DNA of 7,582 nt, taken from positions 1 to 7,582 of the forward strand of contig JACCTI010000037.1 of the NCBI GenBank assembly GCA_013812515.1, written 5' to 3'. Each line of letters starts with the position of its first letter. Position 1 is the stretch's first letter. The notes under the pieces are model-generated. The model searched no databases and had not been told where the DNA came from. It was given only the letters and a program-made list of their open reading frames with translations. This DNA is from Chthoniobacterales bacterium (GTDB lineage Bacteria > Verrucomicrobiota > Verrucomicrobiia > Chthoniobacterales > UBA10450). Positions 1 to 7,000 of the stretch are shown here, piece by piece. Both the position numbers and the translations under genes were made by a program.

Positions 1-1
1 T

Positions 2-583
2 TTCAGTTTCGCCGCTGATTCGTCCGCAGAGCACAAACCTGTTGGAGGCGGCTGCGACGGATGCGAGCTGATGTTCGAAGGCATGCCGAAGACGCTTCAT
101 TCTGAGACGACAATTCTCGGCGCGGACGGTGGCGAGCCGATGGAGATTGAAGGCGTCATCTACCAAGAGGACGGCAAGACGCCCGCGCCAGACGTAATTC
201 TGTACGTCTATCACACCGACCCGAGCGGCCTCTACTCCGCTGCTCCCGAGCAGACCGCCGCGCGGCGTCATGGACGATTGCGCGGGTGGATGAAAACCGA
301 CGCGCAGGGACATTATAAGTTCCGGACCACGCGCCCCGCGCCCTACCCAGGCCGCACCAACCCGGCGCACATTCACCCGATCGTGAAAGAGCCCGACCGA
401 AACGAGTACTACCTCGATGAGTATCTCTTTGACGACGACCCGCTCCTGACGAAGGACAAACGGGATGCGCAGGAAGGCCGCGGCCGCAGCGGGATCATGC
501 GCCTAACGAGGAACGCGGACGGTGTTTGGATGGGCTGGCGCGACATCATTCTCGGCTGGAACATCCCTGACTATAACAATTAA
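2..583 (+). CDS. Intradiol ring-cleavage dioxygenase (protocatechuate 3,4-dioxygenase beta-like), 5' end missing
   Basis: Members of this fold use non-haem Fe(III) to split catechol-type rings between the two hydroxyls. The frame is open to the window edge, giving 193 visible residues. The first ATG (position 71) lies inside conserved sequence: the residues before it read GGGCDGCEL, a Cys-x-x-Cys stretch (codons at 53-55 and 62-64) typical of small exported members, so it is not the real start. Numbering from that ATG, the likely iron ligands are Tyr55 (GLYS), Tyr92 (PAPYPGR, codon 344-346), His100 and His102 (AHIH), all present in the family order. The segment HYKFRTTRPAPYPGR is the family core, and the C-terminal RRDIILG-type end (here WRDIILGWNIPDY) looks intact before TAA. 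The very first residues (FSFAAD) could be the tail of a signal peptide, but that is inference from a fragment. No subunit partner or aromatic-degradation neighbour is visible, so the true substrate is unknown. Family call is firm; protocatechuate specificity is not. Confidence 0.88.
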   Translation, partial: FSFAADSSAEHKPVGGGCDGCELMFEGMPKTLHSETTILGADGGEPMEIEGVIYQEDGKTPAPDVILYVYHTDPSGLYSAAPEQTAARRHGRLRGWMKTDAQGHYKFRTTRPAPYPGRTNPAHIHPIVKEPDRNEYYLDEYLFDDDPLLTKDKRDAQEGRGRSGIMRLTRNADGVWMGWRDIILGWNIPDYNN

Positions 584-764
584 GATTGTGTTGAGCCACG
601 GATGAACACGGATGAAGACAGAGGCGGCCTGACGCCAGAAGTGTTCTCGGCGCCTCGAAAACATTGAGGGCTTCCCGGTTGAAAGGGATGGTGGGCGTTT
701 CTGACGGCGATTCGTTAGGCGCTGATCCCAGACCGCATCCAAAGTCACGGGCGAACCGGTCGCG
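584..764. other. Intergenic region between dioxygenase and PPDK
   Basis: I find no supportable gene here. The minus-strand reading frames give only low-complexity Arg/Ser-rich translations, including an FIRVHPW-like string that comes from the tandem repeat at 597-616. A possible weak hairpin pairs GAGGCG (621-626) with CGCCTC (651-656) across a 24-nt loop. It lacks a following T-run, so I do not call it a terminator. The gap, together with the promoter candidate that follows, suggests the dioxygenase and PPDK genes are not one operon. Confidence 0.6.
597..616. repeat. Perfect 2 x 10 bp tandem repeat (CACGGATGAA), dispersed intergenic repeat type
   Basis: CACGGATGAA occurs twice head to tail at 597-606 and 607-616, starting 13 bases after the dioxygenase stop codon. 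The same word in tandem is, from memory, a frequent intergenic repeat in Verrucomicrobia, Planctomycetes and related genomes, and is often mis-annotated as small proteins containing FIRVHPW on the opposite strand. The tandem duplication is read directly; membership of a dispersed family needs a genome-wide search. Confidence 0.65.
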
Positions 765-792
765 TTGACACACCAGACCGAGACGATAGGGT
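765..792 (+). promoter_or_regulatory. Candidate sigma70-type promoter for the PPDK gene
   Basis: A perfect -35 consensus TTGACA lies at 765-770. After a 16-bp spacer comes TAGGGT at 787-792, which keeps the three most conserved -10 positions (T1, A2, T6). Transcription would start near 799, leaving an untranslated leader of about 25 nt before the ATG at 825. The TTG of the -35 box is also in frame with the gene and could be mistaken for a start codon. This is a motif match only; the -10 box is weak at its three central positions. Confidence 0.4.
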
Positions 793-824
793 GCACGCGG
801 TCGTTCCCTCCGGCTGATTTCTTG

Positions 825-3632
825 ATGGCTACTCGATCCAAACGTCCCCTCACGCGTAGCGTCAAATCCTCTCGTAGCCCGACTGCACGCGCAGCCAAAT
901 CAACGCGCCTTTCGAACAACGGTGCCCCCAAGAAGAAAGCGTCGCGCTACGTTTACTACTTCGGTGACGGCAAGGCTGACGGCGGCGGTAACATGAAGCC
1001 GCTCCTCGGCGGGAAAGGCGCCAATCTCGCCGAGATGACGCGAATTGGTCTGCCGGTGCCACCAGGATTCACCATCACGACAGAAGTCTGCACCTTCTTC
1101 TACCAGAACAAGCGCAGTTATCCCCCGGAGCTCAAGGCGCAGGTTGATGCCGCGCTCGCCAAAATTGAGCGCTCGGTGAACAAGCGGCTCGGCGACGACG
1201 AAGCGCCGCTTCTGGTTTCGGTGCGTTCCGGCGCGCGGGATTCGATGCCGGGCATGATGGACACAATCCTGAACCTCGGCATGAACGACGAGGTGGTGGA
1301 AGTCGTCGCGCTCATATCGAACAACCCGCGCTTCGCCTGGGATTCATACCGCCGCTTCCTGCAGATGTACGGCGACGTTGTGATGGGCGTGCAGAAGCGT
1401 GCGGGCGAAGATCACGAACCGTTTGAAACGGTGATCGAAGAGATCAAGCGCAAGGCCGGCGTGGAGAAGGACACGGACCTTTCCGTCGAGCACTTGAAGC
1501 AATTGGTGGAACGCTTCAAAGCGTTAATCAAAGAGCGTACTGGAAAAGCGTTCCCGCAAGACCCGCGCGCCCAGCTTTGGGGTGCGATCGGGGCAGTCTT
1601 GGGTTCGTGGATGAACGATCGCGCGATTGTTTACCGCCGGAAATACGGGATCCCGCACGAATGGGGCACAGCGGTCAACGTGCAGACGATGGTCTTTGGC
1701 AACATGGGCGAGACGAGCGCGACCGGCGTCGCCTTCACGCGCGATCCGGCGAGCGGCGAGCGCGTTTTCTACGGCGAGTATCTCATCAATGCACAAGGTG
1801 AAGACGTCGTGGCCGGTGTCCGCACGCCCCACCCGATCGCGCGGCTCGCGGAGGAGATGCCGGTGGCGCACGCCGCGTTAATGAAAGTGCGCGCGCTGCT
1901 CGAGATGCACTTCAAAGACATGCAGGACCTCGAGTTCACGGTGGAGGATAACCGCCTCTACATCCTGCAAACGCGCAACGGCAAACGCACCGGTCTCGCC
2001 GCCGTGCGGATCGCCGTTGAGATGGTCGCGGAACGTTTGATTTCCAAAGAGGACGCGGTTAAACGCATTCCGGCCGACTCCCTCGCGCATCTGCTTGCGC
2101 CGATCTTTGATCGCAAATCGGTCAGTCAGGCGAAGAAGATCGGCAGCGGTTTGCCGGCCGGTCCGGGCGCAGCGTCGGGTCACGTTGTCTTGAGTGCGGA
2201 AGACGCGGTCGCCCGTTCCGAGAAAGGCGAGAAGGTCGTCCTGGCCCGGATCGAAACTTCACCTGAAGACCTTCGCGGCATGATCGCGGCGGAAGGAATT
2301 CTCACCTCACGCGGCGGCGTCTCGTCCCACGCCGCCCTGGTTGCGCGGCAGATGGGCAAGGTCTGCGTCTGCGGCGCATCAGGAATCCAGATCGATTATG
2401 AAAAGCGCACGCTCAGCGCGAGCGGCGTCACCTTGAAGCAGGGCGACTACATCTCGATCGACGGCACGACCGGAGAAGTCTTCGCCGGCGAAGTCACAAC
2501 CTCCGCTTCGGAGATTGTGCAGGTGCTCGTCGACCGCACGCTCGATGGCCGGAAGAGCGCGACCTATCAGCAGTACGCGAAGCTGATGAGCTGGGTCGAT
2601 TCGCTGCGGAAGCTGAACGTCCGCACGAACGCCGACACGCCCGAGCAGGTCGAAAACGCGGTCGCGTTCGGCGCGGAAGGCATTGGTCTCACGCGCACCG
2701 AGCACATGTTCTTTGAAGGCAATCGGATCGACGCCATGCGCGAGATGATTCTGGCGGAAAGCACAGAAGCACGCGTCGCGGCGCTCGCGAAATTGCTGCC
2801 GTATCAGCGCGAGGATTTCGTCGGGATTTTCACCGCCTTGAAAGGTCTCCCGGCGACGATCCGTTTTCTGGATCCGCCGCTTCATGAATTTTTGCCTCAC
2901 GACAAAGAGCAGCAGCTTCATCTTGCAAAGAAGATCAATCTGCCGGTCGAGACCATCTCGCGTCGCGTCCAGGAGCTGCATGAGTTCAACCCCATGCTGG
3001 GCCATCGCGGTTGCCGGCTCGGGATTGTCTATCCCGAAATATCCGAGATGCAGGCCCGCGCGGTCTTCGAAGCCGCAGCCGAGGTCCAGAAGAAGGGCAT
3101 CAAAGCGCGGGCGGAGATCATGATCCCTCTGGTCGGGTATCCAAAGGAATTGAAGCTCCAGATCGAGATCGTTCGTCGCGTTGCGGATGAAGTTTCCAAG
3201 GCGACAAAAACCAGGTTCACCTATCTCGTCGGCACGATGATCGAGATTCCGCGCGCGGCCCTGGTCGCCGACGAAATCGCGCGCGATGCCGAGTTCTTCA
3301 GCTTCGGCACGAACGATCTCACGCAAACGACGCTCGGCATGAGCCGCGATGATTCCGGCAGCTTCCTGCCGGCCTACGCAGAGTTGGACATCGTCGCGAC
3401 GAATCCGTTTGCGTCGATCGATCAGCAGGGCGTCGGCAAGCTGATGGAAATGACATGCGATCTCGGCCGCAAAACCCGTCCTGAAATCAAGCTCGGCATC
3501 TGCGGGGAGCATGGCGGTGAACCGGGCAGCGTGAAGTTCTGCCATCGCCTCGGCTTGGATTATGTGAGCTGCAGTCCTTTCCGCGTCCCGATCGCGCGCC
3601 TCGCCGCGGCGCAGGCAGCGCTGGAGAAGTAA
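825..3632 (+). CDS. ppdK: Pyruvate, phosphate dikinase (PPDK)
   Basis: Cytoplasmic enzyme catalysing the reversible reaction pyruvate + ATP + Pi to PEP + AMP + PPi, linking glycolysis and gluconeogenesis. With the ATG at 825 the protein has 935 residues. I prefer this start because the in-frame TTG at 765 falls in a perfect -35 box and its extra 20 residues look unconserved; no clear Shine-Dalgarno precedes either. Order of parts: basic tail (1-40), ATP-grasp nucleotide-binding domain with GGKGANLAEM (62-71) and SVRSGARDSMPGMMDT (132-147), then the swivelling phosphohistidine domain with GGVSSHAALVAR and catalytic His502 (codon 2328-2330). The C-terminal PEP/pyruvate TIM barrel has Arg624 (GLTRTEH), Arg680 (IRFLDPP), Glu807 (MIEIPRA), Asn830-Asp831 (FGTNDLTQ) and Cys893 (CGEHGGEP). 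All active-site residues known from the Clostridium symbiosum enzyme are present, with nearly the same spacing within the barrel. Odd points: a 40-residue Lys/Arg/Ser/Thr-rich tail without acidic residues, and Ser500 where PPDK usually has the regulatory Thr. Confidence 0.97.
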   Translation: MATRSKRPLTRSVKSSRSPTARAAKSTRLSNNGAPKKKASRYVYYFGDGKADGGGNMKPLLGGKGANLAEMTRIGLPVPPGFTITTEVCTFFYQNKRSYPPELKAQVDAALAKIERSVNKRLGDDEAPLLVSVRSGARDSMPGMMDTILNLGMNDEVVEVVALISNNPRFAWDSYRRFLQMYGDVVMGVQKRAGEDHEPFETVIEEIKRKAGVEKDTDLSVEHLKQLVERFKALIKERTGKAFPQDPRAQLWGAIGAVLGSWMNDRAIVYRRKYGIPHEWGTAVNVQTMVFGNMGETSATGVAFTRDPASGERVFYGEYLINAQGEDVVAGVRTPHPIARLAEEMPVAHAALMKVRALLEMHFKDMQDLEFTVEDNRLYILQTRNGKRTGLAAVRIAVEMVAERLISKEDAVKRIPADSLAHLLAPIFDRKSVSQAKKIGSGLPAGPGAASGHVVLSAEDAVARSEKGEKVVLARIETSPEDLRGMIAAEGILTSRGGVSSHAALVARQMGKVCVCGASGIQIDYEKRTLSASGVTLKQGDYISIDGTTGEVFAGEVTTSASEIVQVLVDRTLDGRKSATYQQYAKLMSWVDSLRKLNVRTNADTPEQVENAVAFGAEGIGLTRTEHMFFEGNRIDAMREMILAESTEARVAALAKLLPYQREDFVGIFTALKGLPATIRFLDPPLHEFLPHDKEQQLHLAKKINLPVETISRRVQELHEFNPMLGHRGCRLGIVYPEISEMQARAVFEAAAEVQKKGIKARAEIMIPLVGYPKELKLQIEIVRRVADEVSKATKTRFTYLVGTMIEIPRAALVADEIARDAEFFSFGTNDLTQTTLGMSRDDSGSFLPAYAELDIVATNPFASIDQQGVGKLMEMTCDLGRKTRPEIKLGICGEHGGEPGSVKFCHRLGLDYVSCSPFRVPIARLAAAQAALEK

Positions 3633-3654
3633 GCGCAGTCGCCCGACGCGCTCA

Positions 3655-3699
3655 CCAGCCTCTCGGAGAAGCTGTAGCTTGCCGTCTTCGAGAGGCCGG
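3655..3699. terminator. Long hairpin downstream of PPDK, possible bidirectional terminator
   Basis: Bases 3655-3669 pair with 3685-3699 to give a stem of about 15 pairs, with one A-C mismatch (3657/3697) and one G-T wobble (3666/3688). The loop is 15 nt and contains AGCT twice. It begins 22 bases after the PPDK stop codon, the right place for a terminator, but the bases that follow (GAAACTTCTG) are not a T-run. It could be a factor-dependent end, an mRNA-stabilising hairpin, or one copy of a palindromic repeat family. Confidence 0.4.
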
Positions 3700-3730
3700 G
3701 AAACTTCTGTGTGGCAAACGTGGTCTGCGC

Positions 3731-3771
3731 CTGTCATCCCGAGGCTGGCGAAGCGCGCCGAGGGACCTCAC
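3731..3771. repeat. Dispersed-type intergenic repeat (CTGTCATCCCGAGG... family)
   Basis: The stretch reads CTGTCATCCCGAGG, then GCGAAGC, then GCCGAGGGACCTCA, an imperfect palindrome with outer arms TCCC/GGGA. From memory, near-identical words (translated as CHPE... strings in spurious ORFs) occur as intergenic repeats in many unrelated bacteria. It is probably a short repeat carried between genes, not part of a gene. Copy number in this genome cannot be judged from one window. Confidence 0.55.
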
Positions 3772-4014
3772 ATCAGCCGTGCAGATCACGCTACTTCTCC
3801 CTATTCGTGATCCATAGGCGTCTGAGCGGGATCCCTGGCCGTCTCCGCTGGCTCGGGAATTGGCCGACATGCCGAGTGTCCATCACCGAAAATAGGAACA
3901 CTCGATTGGCCTAAGCCCGCGACGGTTTCTCGCGTCGGCGCTGAGTAGCGCGCCCCAACACTTTTCTCCTCGGGTCAGTGTTTACGCTTTACTACAGCGC
4001 GAGGCAACAGAAAT

Positions 4015-7000
4015 TTACAAAACCACCTTCACGTTCATCCACCCGTCGCCCTTCTCGGTTGGAGTGATTTTAATGTCGCCGTCTGAGAAGGTTTCGCCGA
4101 CGGCATAAATCCCATCGAGCATTGTCCCGTTGCCGCGCTCTCTTATGATGCAGACCCCGTTGTAGAGTGTCTCGTTCCGAGGGTAATTCCGTCTCAGAAA
4201 CACCCAATGAACCCCAACCTTCAACGCTAGTTCGCCGTCGGCCGGGTTACGCGTGTCCATTCGTTCGACGCGATAGGTGCCGCTTTGAGTCACGAACTTA
4301 ACGTGATCGTCGGACAGCCACCCAATTCTATGTTTGGCGTAAGGACTGAAATCACTGCGCTGATCGGTCTTGAGCCAACCCATGATGTCAAAAGGATCGC
4401 CACGCTCGATCCCGTTGGCCCCCGCATGATCGAATCCGTAAGTGTGACCGAGTTCGTGGCTAACAGCCCTGAAAGTCCAATAGCCGTTCAGCCATATATA
4501 GCGGCCACCAATCAGCCCGTAACCGCTCCATTTCATCCGTGAACCGTCCAGCTTAGCTAGTGACGGCCATGTCAGGATAACGCGGTCATAGGAATCTAAA
4601 TCGTAATCTCGGGCAGCTGCCGCGCGAATGTCCGTATCAATCGACCAATCGTCCGCAATCGCGTAAGCCTTCCCGGTTTTCGGCATCCGGTAAACCTTGG
4701 TAACCTTTGTTTCCAAAGTGGTTTGCCCGTAGCTCGCGTTCTCATACTTGGTTCCCACCTGGGCCATCAGATCCGTGAATACGGAAACAGGACGTATATC
4801 AGGCAGATCTGAGAAATCTCCACGCACCACGAGCACCTTCTTCGGTCCTGTGGACCATTTTGCCTTCCCGATGCCGTAATTCTTGCTGTCGCTGCTACCA
4901 GTGTGGTTGTCATCGCCTGTGTAACTAGCACTGCCGGTGTAGTCGCCCGCATTGATCGGCGCTGCCATAGAGGAGGCGTAGGTTGTGCCGTTGCGTCCTG
5001 TGTAGTAAACATTGAGGCTCTGGTTCAGTCCACCCGCACCCGTAACACTCGCACTGCCGCCGTGCGAAGACCCGTCGGAGGTGGCGTTGCTCACGCTGAC
5101 GGTAGTGGTCGACGAAGCCTTGCTGATGGTGAGCGCCCCGGTTCCCATAGCTCCGTTATAATTAGGATCTGTGCTGGTGAACGTCGCAACAACTTCATAG
5201 GAAGTCTTGGCGTTGGTCGGAGCCGCGGCGCTGAGATCGTAAGTGAAGCTAAAGCTGCCGGTGACGGCCGTGGTGCCGTCGACGCCTACCGCCGTTGCGG
5301 TCGTCGAGTGCGCGTTGCCGTCAAAAATCAGCATCGGATCGGCAGCCACCGTGATCGTCGGGGTCGCCTTGTTGATCTTGAACTCAGCCGTGTTGTAAGT
5401 GACCTCGTAGTTACCCAGCACGGCCGCCGGACTGAGGGTTGCACTAATCGTGTAGGGACTGCCCGCGACGGTTTCACCCGTCGTGCGGCCGTAGGTCGCA
5501 CTCACGCTGTCGCCTGCGAGGAAGCCACTGAGCGTGCCACTCAAGGCCGGATCGACACCGCCATAGGTCTTGCTCGCCGCGTTCGGCGTCACCGAAGCGT
5601 CCTTCTTGTCGATCGTGAAGCTCGCCGTGTTGTAAGTGATGTCGTAGTTACCAAGCACGGCCGCTGGACTGAGGGTCGCGATAATCGTGTAGCCCGCGAC
5701 GGTCTCACCCGCAGCGCGGCCGTAGGTCGCACTCACGCCATCCGCTGGTAGGAAGCCAGTGAGTGTGCCAGTAAGGGCCGGATCGACACCGCCATAGGTC
5801 TTGCTCGCCGCATGAGCCGTCACCGAAGCGTCCCTCTTGTTGATCGTGAAGTTCGCACCCGCGTTCGTGATGTTGTAGTTGCCCAAAACCGCGCTTGGAC
5901 TCAGCGTCGCGGTAATGTGGTATCCACCCGCGACCACTGCATTACCAGGATCACGGCTGTAGGTCGCGGTGACGTTATCCGCCGCGAGGAAGCCTGAGCC
6001 ACTGCCCGTGGTCAAAGGACTCGGGTCCGCACCACCGTAGGTCTTGCTATTTGGGTTCGTCGTCCAAGTCGCGTTCTTCTGGGCGATGCTGTAGTCCTTA
6101 GTGTCGCTGCTGCTGTTGTGGTTGGCGTCCCCAACAAAACTCGCGCTGGCGGTATAATCGCCCGCGTTGCTCGGCGCAGTTGCCGACGGGCCGTAGGTCG
6201 TCGTGTTACGGCCGCTGTAGCTCACCGTCAGGGTCTGGTTCAGTCCACCTGCACCCGTGACACTCGCGGTACCGCCGTGCGATAGCCCATCGTAGCTAGC
6301 ATTGTTCACGGTAACCGTCGTGGTCGAGGAGGCCTTGTTGACGTTAAGTGAGACGCTCTTGTTCGCTGTGTTGTAGTTGCTCGTGTCAGTAGGCGTGAAC
6401 GTCACGGACAGCGTCTGAGAGTCACCCACGTTGAGCACTGTGCCAGCGGCCGGAGTGTAAACGAAGCTGCCGGCGACCGTGTCGCCACCGACGGTGGCTG
6501 TGGCATTGAGTTGAGTCCCACTGAGCGTCGTTCCATACGTGATGTTCGCAGGGTTGGACCAGTTTATCGTCGGGGTTACCTTGCTGCCCACCTTGAATAT
6601 GCCGACGACGCTTGCAGCGTCGATTGGTGACACAGCATTTGTCGCTGTTACGCTAAAGTTTGTCGTGCCTCCAAGTGTTGAGTTCGACGACGTTATCGTC
6701 AGCGCGGCCGTTTTAGATGAGTCGGTAGATGTAAAGGATAAAGAACTCGGGCTGAAGACCGCGCTGGCTCCTGATGGCAAGGCTCCGGCACTTAAATCGG
6801 CCGTAAATGCTCCGGTGGTTCCTCGCTTAACATTGATGTTGTAAGTTGCAGTCCCGCCAGTGCCCGCCGTCAACGTGCCCGTTTGGGATCCTACTGCGAC
6901 CGACCCAACCTTTGCACCCGAAGTGGCACCGACCCTGACCGTCACGGCTGTGCCCGTGCTGGTGCCCGGGCCGGTTCCGCTGGTGACATTTGCAGTTATT

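Larger units (their letters stand above)
3633..4014. other. Non-coding convergent intergenic region rich in palindromes
   Basis: This 382-bp stretch separates the ends of two converging genes. The open frames in it look spurious and have no recognisable domain. It holds the long hairpin at 3655-3699 and the dispersed-type repeat at 3731-3771. Further palindromes are GATCACG/CGTGATC (3784-3790 with 3806-3812, 15-nt loop) and GCGCT-GAGT-AGCGC (3938-3951). None is followed by a convincing T-run on either strand, so transcription ends cannot be placed with confidence. No tRNA or known small RNA was recognised. Confidence 0.6.

Noticed and set aside
503..931. Minus-strand frames across the dioxygenase-PPDK gap
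   Set aside because: They overlap both real genes and contain the FIRVHPW string produced by the CACGGATGAA repeat; no start context or domain supports them.
2379..3737. Long minus-strand open frame (452 codons) opposite PPDK
   Set aside because: It lies antisense to clearly conserved PPDK sequence, its Arg/Asp/Leu-rich translation shows no domain, and open antisense frames are expected from the strong third-position GC bias of the real gene.
3711..3914. Plus-strand 67-codon frame starting MANVVCACHPEAGE
   Set aside because: The translation is that of the dispersed intergenic repeat at 3731-3771 plus low-complexity flank, so it is not a supported gene.
3938..3951. GCGCT-GAGT-AGCGC palindrome as the terminator of the protease gene
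   Set aside because: The stem has only five pairs, it lies more than 60 bases past the stop codon, and no T-run follows on the minus strand.
4903..5751. Plus-strand open frame (282 codons) with repeated VGRTHA and VRRHRSV-like strings
   Set aside because: The repeats are the mirror of the MBG and YDG coding repeats on the minus strand. The translation is Arg/Val-rich with no recognisable fold.
5368..6078. Regularly spaced repeats as a possible CRISPR array
   Set aside because: The period is about 231-243 bp, in frame, and encodes MBG protein domains. There are no short repeats with unique spacers.
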